Below, piece after piece: positions 24,694 to 33,628 of a stretch of DNA of 64,000 nt (position 1 is the stretch's first letter; the number at the start of each line of letters is the position of its first letter). The stretch lies in the NCBI RefSeq assembly GCF_900091315.1, contig NZ_FLSP01000029.1, forward strand, positions 1 to 64,000, given 5' to 3'. The position numbers and the translations under genes were made by a program. The DNA comes from Streptomyces sp. DI166. Lineage in GTDB: Bacteria; Actinomycetota; Actinomycetes; Streptomycetales; Streptomycetaceae. Below the pieces are notes generated by a model that saw nothing but the letters and a program-made list of their open reading frames with translations, did no database searches and was not told where the DNA came from.

Positions 24694-25866
24694 TCAGACC
24701 ACGCGCTCGCCGCGCCGCCACACCCCGGTGACCAGCGGTACGCCCGGCCGGTAGGCCAGGTGCACATGGCTCGGGGCGTCCAGCAGCGTGAGGTCGGCGC
24801 GGGCGCCCGGGACGATCCGGCCGACGTCCGTGCGGCGCAGGGCCGCGGCGCCGCCCGCGGTGGCCGACCAGACCGCCTCGTCCGGGGTCATGCCCATGTC
24901 CCGCACGGCGAGCGCGATACAGAAGGGCACCGACGAGGTGAAGGACGAGCCGGGGTTGCAGTCGGTGGACAGCGCCACGGTCACCCCCGCGTCCAGCAAC
25001 CGCCGGGCGTCCGGCCACTCGGCGCGGGTGGAGAACTCGGCGCCGGGCAGCAGCGTGGCGACGGTGTTCCCACTGGCCAGGGCGTCGACGTCGGCGTCGG
25101 TGAGGTGGGTGCAGTGGTCGGCGCTGGCCGCGTCCAGCTCGACGGCGAGCCGGACGCCGGGGCCGTAGGAGAGCTGGTTGGCGTGGATGCGCGGGTGCAG
25201 GCCCTTGGCCCTGCCCGCGGTGAGGATCGCGCGGGCCTGGTCGCCGTCGAAGGCGCCCTTCTCGCAGAACACGTCGATCCAGCGGGCGTACGGCGCGCAG
25301 GCGTCCAGCATCTCCCCGGTGACCAGGGCGACATAGGCGGCCGGGTCGTCGGCCAGGTCCGGGGAGACGATGTGGGCGCCGAGGTAGGTGACCTCGTCGG
25401 TATGGGCGGCGGCGATGCGCAGGGCGCGGGCCTCGTCCTGAACGGTCAGGCCGTAGCCGGACTTGGTCTCGAAGGTCGTGGTGCCCTGGCGCAGCGCCTC
25501 GTCGAGGTAGCGGGTGAGGTTGGCCTCCAGCTCGGCGTCCGTGGCCGCCCGGGTCGCCGCGACCGTGGTGCGGATGCCGCCCGCGGAGTAGGAGCGGCCG
25601 GACATACGGGCGTTGAACTCCTGGGTGCGGTCGCCCGCGAAGACCAGGTGGGAGTGGGAGTCCACGAACCCCGGCAGGACCGCCCGGCCGCCGGCGTCGA
25701 CCCGATTGTCAGTGGCGGGTGCTTTGCTTGACTCACCGGTCCACACGACCCGGTCGCCCTCGATGACGACGGCCGCGTCCTGGACCAGTCCGAGGGGGGA
25801 GTTGTCACCTAGGGAGGGGTCGTTGGTGACCAGCGTGGCGATGTTGCTGATGACGGTGCTGCTCAT
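24694..25866 (-). CDS. hutI: imidazolonepropionase
   Basis: HutI (390 aa) hydrolyses 4-imidazolone-5-propionate to N-formimidoyl-L-glutamate in histidine degradation. This amidohydrolase barrel has metal-site DSHSHLVFAGDR (about 68-79) and substrate residues in TTTFETKSGYGL. Later come IHANQLS, SADHCTHLTDAD and the metal Asp in ALSTDCNPGSSF. ATG at 25866 is 20 bp after the hutF stop. It is last in the hutU-M20-hutF-hutI operon. Confidence 0.94.
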   Translation of the reverse strand: MSSTVISNIATLVTNDPSLGDNSPLGLVQDAAVVIEGDRVVWTGESSKAPATDNRVDAGGRAVLPGFVDSHSHLVFAGDRTQEFNARMSGRSYSAGGIRTTVAATRAATDAELEANLTRYLDEALRQGTTTFETKSGYGLTVQDEARALRIAAAHTDEVTYLGAHIVSPDLADDPAAYVALVTGEMLDACAPYARWIDVFCEKGAFDGDQARAILTAGRAKGLHPRIHANQLSYGPGVRLAVELDAASADHCTHLTDADVDALASGNTVATLLPGAEFSTRAEWPDARRLLDAGVTVALSTDCNPGSSFTSSVPFCIALAVRDMGMTPDEAVWSATAGGAAALRRTDVGRIVPGARADLTLLDAPSHVHLAYRPGVPLVTGVWRRGERVV

Positions 25867-25886
25867 CGTGTCCTCGTGGGTCGTCG

Positions 25887-27221
25887 TCAGGAGCGCAGGG
25901 CTTCGACCGCACGCGACAGGGCCTGCGGCACATCGGGTACGAGCTGGTGGGCGCCGTCGCGCACGATGTGCCGTCCCGCCACGACCGTGTGCCGTACGTC
26001 CGCCGCGGTCGCCGCGAATACGGCCGTCTCGGCGCCGAGCCGCGGCAGCGGCCCCGCCGTTCTGACCGAGTCGAGCGCGATCGTCGTGAAGTCGGCGCGG
26101 GCGCCCGCCTCCAGGGTGCCCGTGTCGTCCCAGCCGAGGGCCGCGTGGCCGTCGGCGGAGGCAGCCCGCAGCAGGGCCGCCGCCGTCCAGTGACCCCGGG
26201 TGCGCGAGCGCAGGCGCTCGTTGAGCTCCATGGCGCGCGCCTCCTCCAGCAGGTCGATGACGGCGTGGCTGTCGGAGCCGAGGGAGAGCGGGGAGCCCTC
26301 GTTCTGCAGGGCCACGGCGGGGCCGATGCCGTCGGCGAGGTCCCGTTCGGTGGTCGGGCACATGCAGGTGCCGGTGCCGCTGCCGCCGATCAGGGAGATG
26401 TCCTCGGCCGTCAGGTGGGTGTTGTGCACGCCGGTGGTGCGCGGGCCCAGGACGCCGTGGAGGGCGAGGAGCTGGGTCGGGGTGCAGCCGTGGACCTCGT
26501 GGCAGGCCTCGTTCTCGGCGGTCTGCTCCGACAGATGCACATGGAGCGGGGCGCGCCGCTCCTCGGCCCACCCGGCGACGGTCGCCAACTGCTCGGCGGG
26601 CACGGCCCGCACGGAGTGAATCGCCGCCCCGATCCGCGCGTGATCCCGTTCCTTGAGAACTGAACAGCGTTCCGCCCAGGCGTCCGCGGTGCCGTCGGAG
26701 AAGCGGAGCTGGTGCCGGTTGGGCGGCTGGCCGAAGCCGGAGGAGAGGTAGGCGGTGTCGAGGAGGGTGATGCGGATACCGGCGTCGGCGGCCGCCGCGA
26801 TCAGCGCCTCCCCCATGGCGTTGGGGTCGGCGTAGGGGGTGCCGCCGGGGGCGTGGTGGACGTAGTGGAACTCACCGACGGCGGTGATGCCGGCCAGCGC
26901 CATCTCCGCGTACACCGCCCGCGCGAGGGCGTGGTAGCTGTCCGGGGTGAGCCGGTCGGCGGTGGCGTACATGACCTCGCGCCAGGTCCAGAAGGTGCCG
27001 GAGCCGACCTGGACGGTGCCGCGCAGGGCGCGGTGGAAGGCATGGGAGTGGGCGTTGGCCAGCCCGGGCAGGGTGAGTCCGCGCAGGATCTCGGCGCCGG
27101 GCGGCGGGGTCTCGGTACCGGTGCGGACGGCCGTGATCCGGCCGTCCGTCACGTCCATCGCCACGCCCGGCTCGACATGGGTGCCGAGCCAGGCGTGCTC
27201 CAGCCAGTACGTCCGTGTCAC
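25887..27221 (-). CDS. hutF: formimidoylglutamate deiminase
   Basis: HutF (444 aa) converts N-formimidoyl-L-glutamate to N-formyl-L-glutamate and ammonia. It belongs to the amidohydrolase superfamily, with HSHAFHRALRG near residue 58, HVHLSEQTAENEACHEVHG, VHNTHLTAEDI, MCPTTERDLADGI and the metal Asp in SLGSDSHAVIDLLEE. GTG at 27221 overlaps the upstream stop by 4 bp. HutF implies the two-step (formylglutamate) branch of the hut pathway. Confidence 0.93.
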   Translation of the reverse strand: MTRTYWLEHAWLGTHVEPGVAMDVTDGRITAVRTGTETPPPGAEILRGLTLPGLANAHSHAFHRALRGTVQVGSGTFWTWREVMYATADRLTPDSYHALARAVYAEMALAGITAVGEFHYVHHAPGGTPYADPNAMGEALIAAAADAGIRITLLDTAYLSSGFGQPPNRHQLRFSDGTADAWAERCSVLKERDHARIGAAIHSVRAVPAEQLATVAGWAEERRAPLHVHLSEQTAENEACHEVHGCTPTQLLALHGVLGPRTTGVHNTHLTAEDISLIGGSGTGTCMCPTTERDLADGIGPAVALQNEGSPLSLGSDSHAVIDLLEEARAMELNERLRSRTRGHWTAAALLRAASADGHAALGWDDTGTLEAGARADFTTIALDSVRTAGPLPRLGAETAVFAATAADVRHTVVAGRHIVRDGAHQLVPDVPQALSRAVEALRS

Positions 27222-28504
27222 GCGCAGGCCAGCCCTTCCAGTACGTCGGCGAGTGCGAGGACCCCGGCCACGCAGTCGTCCTCGGTCGCCGACTCGGCCG
27301 GGGAGTGCGAGACGCCGGTGGGGTTGCGTACGAACAGCATGGCGGTCGGGATGCTCCCGGACAGGATTCCGGCGTCGTGTCCGGCGCCGGTGCCGAGGAC
27401 GGGCACCTTCAGGTCGGTGTCCTTGCCGAGGATGCGGGCCAGTTCGTCGCGCAGGGCGTGGTCGAACTCGACGACGGGGGTGAAGGACTCCCGTACGACG
27501 TCCAGGTCGATGCCGTGCGCGGCGGCGTACTCCCGCGCGGCGCGCTCGATGCCGGTGACGACCCTGTCGAGGCTCGCCTGGTCCTCGGCGCGGGAGTCGA
27601 GCCAGCCGCGCACCAGGGAGGGGATGGCGTTGACGCCGTTCGGCTCGACGGAGATCTTGCCGAAGGTGGCGACGGCACCGGCGAGTTCGGCCTCCCGGCG
27701 GGCGGCGAGCACGGTCTCGGCGTACGACAGCATCGGGTCGCGGCGGTCCACCAGGCGGGTGGTGCCGGCGTGGTTGGCCTCGCCTCGGAAGTCGAACCGC
27801 CAGCGTCCGTGCGGCCAGATGGCGCTGGCGATGCCGACGGAGTCACCGGAGAGGTCCAGCGCCCGGCCCTGCTCGACGTGCAGCTCGACGAACGCGCCGA
27901 TGCGGGACAGCCGCTCGGGGTCGGGGCCGATGGCCTCGGGGTCGTAACCGGCCGCCTCCATGGCGCGGGGCAGGCTGATTCCGTCGCCGTCGGTGAGCTT
28001 GTGCGCGCCCTCGACGGTGAGCTGTCCGGCGGTGAGCCGGGACCCGACGCAGGCGAGCCCGAAGCGGGCGCCCTCCTCGTCGCCGAAGTTGACGATGGCG
28101 AGCGGCTTGGTGAACTCCACGCCCCGGGCGCGCAGTTCGTCGAGTGCGGCGAAGGACGACACGACACCCAGGGGGCCGTCGAAGGCGCCCCCGTCCGGCA
28201 CGGAGTCCAGGTGCGACCCGGTGACGACGGCGTCCCCGGCGGCGGGGTCGCCGAGCCAGGCCCACTGGTTCCCGTTCCGGTCCACCTCGTGAACCAGCCC
28301 CCGCGCCTCGGCCTGCGCCTTGAACCAGGCCCGGCATTCGAGGTCGGCCCCGGTCCAGGCGTAGCGCCGGTAGCCGTGGGAGTCGGGGTGGCGCCCGATG
28401 GGGTACAGCTCGCGCCACATCTCGTGGAACGAGCCGCCCTTGGACGGACGGGCGTCCTGCGCCGAACCGCCCGCCCCCACCGGGGGGTTGCCGCTACCCG
28501 TCAC
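27218..28504 (-). CDS. M20 amidohydrolase (allantoate amidohydrolase-like), putative formylglutamate step
   Basis: A 428-aa M20 di-metal amidase of the hydantoinase/carbamoylase and allantoate amidohydrolase type. Metal ligands are visible in TGSHLDSVPDGGAFDGPLG, NFGDEEGARF (Glu-Glu), ELHVEQG and a late His in GVSHSPAE. The dimerisation lid is inserted in the middle. Start and stop both overlap neighbours (GTGA) inside the hut operon. The operon has HutF but no HutG-type deformylase, so hydrolysis of N-formyl-glutamate to glutamate and formate is the inferred role. Annotation as allantoate amidohydrolase by similarity would be misleading here. Confidence 0.85.
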   Translation of the reverse strand: MTGSGNPPVGAGGSAQDARPSKGGSFHEMWRELYPIGRHPDSHGYRRYAWTGADLECRAWFKAQAEARGLVHEVDRNGNQWAWLGDPAAGDAVVTGSHLDSVPDGGAFDGPLGVVSSFAALDELRARGVEFTKPLAIVNFGDEEGARFGLACVGSRLTAGQLTVEGAHKLTDGDGISLPRAMEAAGYDPEAIGPDPERLSRIGAFVELHVEQGRALDLSGDSVGIASAIWPHGRWRFDFRGEANHAGTTRLVDRRDPMLSYAETVLAARREAELAGAVATFGKISVEPNGVNAIPSLVRGWLDSRAEDQASLDRVVTGIERAAREYAAAHGIDLDVVRESFTPVVEFDHALRDELARILGKDTDLKVPVLGTGAGHDAGILSGSIPTAMLFVRNPTGVSHSPAESATEDDCVAGVLALADVLEGLACA

Positions 28505-30165
28505 GCGTCGTCACCCTCACGCATCGGCACCCGCACACCCTTGGCGTCCGCCACCGACTCCGCGATGTCGTACCCGGCGTCGACATGCCGAATGACACCC
28601 ATGCCGGGGTCGTTCGTCAGCACCCGCCGGATCTTCTCGCCGCCCAGCTTCGTGCCGTCCGCCACGGTCACCTGCCCCGCGTGGATGGACCGCCCCATGC
28701 CGACCCCGCCACCGTGGTGCAGGGAGACCCAGGACGCCCCGGACGCCACGTTGACCATGGCGTTCAGCAGCGGCCAGTCCGCGATCGCGTCGGAGCCGTC
28801 GAGCATGGCCTCGGTCTCGCGGTACGGGGAGGCGACGGAGCCGCAGTCGAGGTGGTCGCGTCCGATCGCCAGCGGCGCGGCCAGCTCACCGCTCGCCACC
28901 ATGTCGTTGAACCGCTCACCGGCCTTGTCGCGCTCGCCGTAGCCGAGCCAGCAGATACGCGCGGGCAGGCCCTGGAAGTGGACCCGCTCACCGGCCATCT
29001 TGATCCAGCGGGCGAGGGACTCGTTCTCCGGGAACAGGTCCAGGATCGCCTTGTCGGTCTTGGCGATGTCGGCCGGGTCGCCGGAGAGCGCGGCCCACCG
29101 GAAGGGGCCCTTGCCCTCGCAGAAGAGGGGGCGGATGTAGGCGGGCACGAAGCCGGGGAAGGCGAACGCCCGGTCGTATCCGGCGAGCTGGGCCTCGCCG
29201 CGGATGGAGTTGCCGTAGTCGAAGACCTCGGCGCCGGCGTCCATGAAGCCGACCATGGCCTCGACGTGCTTGGCCATGGACTCACGGGCCCGGGTGGTGA
29301 ACCCTGCCGGGTCCTTGGCCGCGTAGGAGGCCATGTCGTCGAAGTCGACGCCGACCGGCAGGTACGACAGCGGGTCGTGGGCCGAGGTCTGGTCGGTGAC
29401 GATGTCGACGGGGGCGCCCTCGGCGAGCATCCGCGGCAGCAGTTCGGCCGCGTTGCCGAGCAGGCCGATGGAGAGCGGGCGGCGGGCGTCGCGGGCCTCG
29501 ACGGCGAGCTGGAGGGCGTGCTCCAGGGAGTCGGCGCGCACGTCCAGGTACCGGTGCTCGATGCGGCGCTCGATGGCGCGCGGGTCGCAGTCGATGCAGA
29601 TGGCGACGCCGTCGTTCATGGTGACCGCGAGGGGCTGGGCGCCGCCCATGCCGCCGAGTCCGGCGGTGAGGGTGATGGTCCCGGCGAGGGTGCCGCCGAA
29701 CCGCTTGGCGGCGACGGCGGCGAAGGTCTCGTAGGTGCCCTGGAGGATGCCCTGGGTGCCGATGTAGATCCAGGAGCCGGCGGTCATCTGGCCGTACATG
29801 GTCAGGCCGAGCTGCTCCAGGCGGCGGAACTCCTCCCAGTTGGCCCAGTCGCCGACCAGGTTGGAGTTGGCGATCAGGACGCGCGGCGCCCACTCGTGGG
29901 TCTGCATGACGCCGACCGGGCGGCCGGACTGGACCAGCATGGTCTCGTCCTGCTTGAGGGTCCGCAGGGTGCGGACCATGGCGTCGAAGGAGCGCCAGTC
30001 GCGGGCGGCCTTGCCGGTGCCGCCGTAGACGACGAGCTTGTCGGGGTGTTCGGCGACCTCGGGGTCGAGGTTGTTCTGCAGCATCCGCAGGGCGGCTTCC
30101 TGCTGCCATCCCAGGGCGCTCAGTTCCGTACCGCGCGGGGCTCGTACGGGGCGGGGTCCTGACAT
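28501..30165 (-). CDS. hutU: urocanate hydratase
   Basis: HutU (554 aa, normal length) adds water to urocanate to give imidazolonepropionate, using NAD as an electrophilic cofactor. Visible signatures include LVVYGGTGKAARDW near the N-terminus and PVGVMQTHEWAPRVLIANSNLVG. The Rossmann-like GLGGMGGAQPLAV, the active-site Cys region FRWAALSGDP/ARICWLGYG, and SGASWVSLHHGGGVGMG near the C-terminus are also present. ATG at 30165 has GAGGAGG. It is first in the operon and divergent from the PLP enzyme gene. Confidence 0.95.
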   Translation of the reverse strand: MSGPRPVRAPRGTELSALGWQQEAALRMLQNNLDPEVAEHPDKLVVYGGTGKAARDWRSFDAMVRTLRTLKQDETMLVQSGRPVGVMQTHEWAPRVLIANSNLVGDWANWEEFRRLEQLGLTMYGQMTAGSWIYIGTQGILQGTYETFAAVAAKRFGGTLAGTITLTAGLGGMGGAQPLAVTMNDGVAICIDCDPRAIERRIEHRYLDVRADSLEHALQLAVEARDARRPLSIGLLGNAAELLPRMLAEGAPVDIVTDQTSAHDPLSYLPVGVDFDDMASYAAKDPAGFTTRARESMAKHVEAMVGFMDAGAEVFDYGNSIRGEAQLAGYDRAFAFPGFVPAYIRPLFCEGKGPFRWAALSGDPADIAKTDKAILDLFPENESLARWIKMAGERVHFQGLPARICWLGYGERDKAGERFNDMVASGELAAPLAIGRDHLDCGSVASPYRETEAMLDGSDAIADWPLLNAMVNVASGASWVSLHHGGGVGMGRSIHAGQVTVADGTKLGGEKIRRVLTNDPGMGVIRHVDAGYDIAESVADAKGVRVPMREGDDA

Positions 30166-30213
30166 GGTCTGCCTCCTCGGATGGTGCTGCCGGATTGTTG
30201 CTGTTGTTATTCA

Positions 30214-30243
30214 CATCCTGACGCTCTGAATAGAGCTAGTCAA
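30214..30243 (-). promoter_or_regulatory. hutU: hut operon promoter with internal dyad
   Basis: On the minus strand TTGACT (-35, 30238-30243) and AGGATG (-10, 30214-30219) are 18 bp apart. The spacer holds the dyad GCTCT-GAAT-AGAGC (30223-30236). A dyad between the boxes would let a repressor block polymerase. No GntR-type HutC is encoded nearby. Confidence 0.5.
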
Positions 30244-30287
30244 TACGTCGGTGCGCCAGCGCGACCGCGCCGCGGATGTTTGTCTGG

Positions 30288-31700
30288 ATGAGTGGTCTCG
30301 GGAACGACACAGCGGGGGACGCGGTGGACATCGTGAGTGACGGACGGACGGACGAGGAGCGGGTGGCGCGCCGGGACGAGGCGGTGCGGGCCGCGGTGGA
30401 GCAGGGGCTGCTGGGGCCGGACTCCCCCATCGTGGGCCTGCTGGACGTCACCGGCATCCGGGAGTCGGCGGCGGCGCTGCGGGCCGCGTTCGAGGCGGTG
30501 ACCGCGCCCGGCACCCCGGTGCTGCACGCCTTCGCGGTCAAGGCGACCCCGCTGGTGCCGGTGCTGCGGCTGCTGAGCGAGGCGGGGATCGGCGCGGAGG
30601 TGGCGAGCCCCGGGGAGCTGGCGCTGGCCCGGGCGGCGGGGCTGCCGCCGGAGCGCACGGTGCTGGACTCGCCCGCCAAGACGCAGGCCGAGCTGCGCGA
30701 GGCGCTGGAGCTCGGGATCGCCGTCAACGCCGACAATCCGCAGGAGCTGGCCCGGATCGACGCCCTGATGCGGTCGGCGCCGAGCCGCTCTCCGCTCGGC
30801 CTCAGGGTCAATCCGCAGATGGGCTCGGGTTCCATCGAGGCGACGTCGACGGCGACCGCGACCTCGAAGTTCGGGGTGCCGCTGCGCGACGAGGGGGCGC
30901 GGGAGTGGGTCGTGGGGGCGTACCTGGAACGGCCGTGGCTGACCCGGCTGCACACGCACACCGGCTCCCAGGGCATACCGCTGTCACTGATGGCGCGGGG
31001 CGTGGCGGAGACGTACGCGCTGGCGGAGGAGATCAACGAGCGGGCCGGGCGGCGGCAGATCGACACCGTCGACATCGGCGGCGGGCTGCCGGTGAACTTC
31101 TCCTCGGACGTCACGACACCGACGTACGCGCAGTACGCGCGGCTGCTGAGCGAGGCGGTGCCGGGGCTGTTCGGCGGGCGCTACGGGCTGGTCACCGAGT
31201 TCGGGCGGTCGCTGCTGGCCAAGCACGGGACGCTGCTGGCCCGGGTGGAGTACGCCAAGAGCGCGGGCGGGCGGCCGGTGGCGGTGACGCACGCGGGCGT
31301 GCAGGTGGCGACGCGGACGGTGTACGCGCCGGCGGCGTGGCCGCTGCGGCTGGCGGCGTACGACGCCAAGGGGAGGCCGAAGACCGGCGGCGAGGTGGTG
31401 CAGGACGTGGCCGGGCCGGCCTGTTTTGCCGGTGACCTGCTGGCCGAGGCGCGGTCGCTGCCGCCGCTGGAGCCGGGTGACGTGGTGGCGGCGCTGGACA
31501 CGGGCGCGTACGCGTTCGCCCACCACTACGCCTACAACTCCCTTGCCCGGCCCGGCATTCACGGCTTCGTGCCGGACGGCACCGGCTCGGTCGCCTTCGC
31601 GACCGTGCGGGAGGCACAGGGGCTCGACGCGATCGTGGCCGAATCCGGAGGGGCGCACGCGTCCGCGCTCACCACCCTGCGCACCCCCGGGCGCCCTTGA
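30288..31700 (+). CDS. PLP-dependent decarboxylase-fold (fold III) protein
   Basis: An approximately 470-aa alanine-racemase-fold PLP enzyme of the diaminopimelate/ornithine decarboxylase group. The PLP Lys lies in HAFAVKATPLVPVL (about residue 80). Substrate and phosphate residues follow in THTGSQG, DIGGGLPVNF and EFGRSLLA, with a C-terminal Cys-containing segment GPACFAGDLL and DTGAYAFAHHYAYNS. Substrate specificity cannot be called, and it need not be lysA. The start is uncertain: ATG at 30276 or 30288 has no clear ribosome site, while GTG at 30324 has GGGGGA. It is divergent from hutU. Confidence 0.8.
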   Translation: MSGLGNDTAGDAVDIVSDGRTDEERVARRDEAVRAAVEQGLLGPDSPIVGLLDVTGIRESAAALRAAFEAVTAPGTPVLHAFAVKATPLVPVLRLLSEAGIGAEVASPGELALARAAGLPPERTVLDSPAKTQAELREALELGIAVNADNPQELARIDALMRSAPSRSPLGLRVNPQMGSGSIEATSTATATSKFGVPLRDEGAREWVVGAYLERPWLTRLHTHTGSQGIPLSLMARGVAETYALAEEINERAGRRQIDTVDIGGGLPVNFSSDVTTPTYAQYARLLSEAVPGLFGGRYGLVTEFGRSLLAKHGTLLARVEYAKSAGGRPVAVTHAGVQVATRTVYAPAAWPLRLAAYDAKGRPKTGGEVVQDVAGPACFAGDLLAEARSLPPLEPGDVVAALDTGAYAFAHHYAYNSLARPGIHGFVPDGTGSVAFATVREAQGLDAIVAESGGAHASALTTLRTPGRP

Positions 31701-31869
31701 CGCACCCCGGCGGAGCTGCGGTTCAACAGCCTTGAACCCAGGGCAAGTTGCCCACCCTAGCCGTCCGGCGCATGTTCCGCCGGAAAATGCCAGAACCCTC
31801 ACCCCTCGCCCACACGTTGCGTAGCTTCGTGGTCACTCAGCCGAACCCAGAGGCGGGAGGGGAGTCACC

Positions 31870-32265
31870 GTGCCCGGAATCGACGAGTGTCTGCTGGAGG
31901 CCATGCAGCTGCCCGGCGCGCGCGGCGCGGCGCTGGTCGACTGGACCAGCGGACTGACCCTGGGCACGGTCGGCGAGTCCCCGGGCGGCGACGCGGAGGC
32001 GAGCGCGGCCGAGGCCGCCGAGCTGGCCCGGCTGGCCGCCGAGCACCGGGTGTTCGCCCCGGCGCGGGAACCCGGCGACGAGACCGAGCCGCCCCTGGAG
32101 GACCTGATCCTCAGCAACCGGGACAGCTATCACGTGCTGAGGTTCGTGTGGACCTCGTTCGACAGCAGCGTGTTCCTGCATGTGTGGCTGGGCCGCGAGG
32201 AGGGAAACCTCGCGCTCGCCCGGATCCGCCTCGGCGAGCTGGCCGGACGGCTGGTGCTGGGATGA
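31870..32265 (+). CDS. roadblock/LC7-like protein
   Basis: A 131-aa single roadblock/LC7-type alpha/beta domain. The hallmark strand-turn-strand GARGAALVDWTSGLTLGTVG and the later YHVLRFVWTSFDSSVFLHVWLGREEGNLALARIRL align with the protein coded at 33629-34003. Such proteins dimerise and regulate small GTPases, as MglB does. GTG at 31870 follows GGGAGGGGAG. It is the first gene of a four-gene operon, and its stop overlaps the next start (ATGA). No GTPase is adjacent. Confidence 0.75.
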   Translation: MPGIDECLLEAMQLPGARGAALVDWTSGLTLGTVGESPGGDAEASAAEAAELARLAAEHRVFAPAREPGDETEPPLEDLILSNRDSYHVLRFVWTSFDSSVFLHVWLGREEGNLALARIRLGELAGRLVLG

Positions 32266-33116
32266 CCGCGCTGCACGCCACCCCGGCCGGCCTGCCGCCC
32301 CGGCTGCCGGTGCGGGACCGCAGCACCGCCGCCGAGCGGGTGCCGAGGGGTCTGTCACCGATGCTGAGCCGGCTCGCCGCCGAGCGGGCCACCGGGGTCC
32401 TGCTGCGCGAGCGCGGCACGCTCTACCTGGCCGACGGGCAGATCGTCCACGCCGAGAGCCCCGCCGCCCCCGGACTCGACGTCCTGCTCACCGCGCACGG
32501 CACGCTCTCCGCCGACGCCTGGATGGACGCCGTCAACCAGGCCGACGAACGGCACGGCGCCGCCCGCCTGCTGCTCGACAGCGGCCGCATAGCCCCGGGC
32601 ACCCTGGAGCTCTGCCACCTGGGCGCCCTCTACGACGCCGCCTACTTCGCCCTCGCGCCCAGCAGCACCCCGGGCCGCTTCCGCTACGGCACCGGGCACT
32701 GGCTCGGCCCCGTGCGCCCGGTGCCGGTGACCTCGCTGGAGCGCGAGACCCTGCGCCGCCGCGTCCTGCTGGACCGCATCTGGCCGGACCACGCCGCCGA
32801 CAGCGCGCCGCTCGCCCGCGCCGACCCGCCCCGGCCCCCCACGCTCACCGGCCGCCAGCAGGCCGTACTGGCCCTCCTGGACGGCGTCCGCACCGCACCG
32901 GACATCGCCCGCGCCCTGGGCCGCCCCACTTTCCACACCCTGGTGGACATACGGCGGCTGGCGGCGGCCGGAGTCCTCAGCCCACGCCCGCAGGAACCGG
33001 CCCCGCCCCCGCTCCCCACCCGGTCGGCCCCCCGGCCGCCCGGGGAGCGGCCCGCACCCAACGACCCCGACGTCGCCCTGCTGAAGAGAGTCCGGGATGC
33101 GCTGGAGGCCCTTTGA
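32262..33116 (+). CDS. DUF4388/PATAN-like protein
   Basis: A 284-aa protein. Residues about 30-110 resemble a PATAN/DUF4388 domain (LSRLAAERATGVLLRERGTLYLADGQIVHAES), a module found with receivers and roadblock proteins. A middle helical part and a winged-helix-like segment follow (LTGRQQAVLALLDGVRTAPDIARALG, about 198-225). The C-terminus is Pro-rich. ATG at 32262 overlaps the upstream stop. Its position between roadblock genes suggests a signalling complex. Confidence 0.65.
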   Translation: MTALHATPAGLPPRLPVRDRSTAAERVPRGLSPMLSRLAAERATGVLLRERGTLYLADGQIVHAESPAAPGLDVLLTAHGTLSADAWMDAVNQADERHGAARLLLDSGRIAPGTLELCHLGALYDAAYFALAPSSTPGRFRYGTGHWLGPVRPVPVTSLERETLRRRVLLDRIWPDHAADSAPLARADPPRPPTLTGRQQAVLALLDGVRTAPDIARALGRPTFHTLVDIRRLAAAGVLSPRPQEPAPPPLPTRSAPRPPGERPAPNDPDVALLKRVRDALEAL

Positions 33117-33135
33117 CCGACAGAGGAGAAACCTG

Positions 33136-33615
33136 ATGGCCGCCGAGGCGCCGATACTCGACGAGCTCCACCGGCTCCGAGCCCGCATCCCCCAGCTGAC
33201 CGGCTCCCTCGCGGCCAGCGTCGACGGCCTCGTCGTCGCCGCGGACGCGCCGGACACCGAACCGGACGGCGTGGCCGCCCTCACCGCCGCCGCGCTCGGC
33301 GTCGCCGTCCGCCTCGCCGACGCCACCGGCCGCGGTGACCTGCGCGAACTGCTGGTCCGCGGCCACGGCGGCTATGTGGCGACCTACGCGGCGGGACAGG
33401 CTGCCGTACTGACCCTGCTCGCCAAGGACGACGTCAGCGTCGGACGGCTGCACCTGGAGGGCCGCCGCGCCGCCGCCCGGATCGGGGAGCTGGTCGACGG
33501 GGCGGCCGAGGAGACCAAGAGCCGAACGCCCGCGCGGGCCCCGGCCGCCCGGGCGAAAGCCCCGCGCGACCGGCGCACCGCGTCCACCCAACCGCGCACC
33601 AGCGCGGAGAGTTGA
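33136..33615 (+). CDS. roadblock/LC7 domain protein with basic tail
   Basis: A 159-aa protein whose residues about 5-120 form a roadblock/LC7 domain (LHRLRARIPQLTGSLAASVDGLVVAADAP; LLVRGHGGYVATYAAGQAAVLTLLAKDDVSVGRLHLEGRRAAARI). The last 40 residues are Ala/Arg/Pro-rich. ATG at 33136 follows GAGGAGAAA. It lies 19 bp after the PATAN gene and 13 bp before the next roadblock gene. Confidence 0.8.
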   Translation: MAAEAPILDELHRLRARIPQLTGSLAASVDGLVVAADAPDTEPDGVAALTAAALGVAVRLADATGRGDLRELLVRGHGGYVATYAAGQAAVLTLLAKDDVSVGRLHLEGRRAAARIGELVDGAAEETKSRTPARAPAARAKAPRDRRTASTQPRTSAES

Positions 33616-33628
33616 GAGGAAATTCATC

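Noticed and set aside
27218..28504. Calling the M20 gene allantoate amidohydrolase of purine breakdown
   Set aside because: Family similarity fits, but overlapping ends inside the hut operon and absence of hutG favour a histidine-pathway role.
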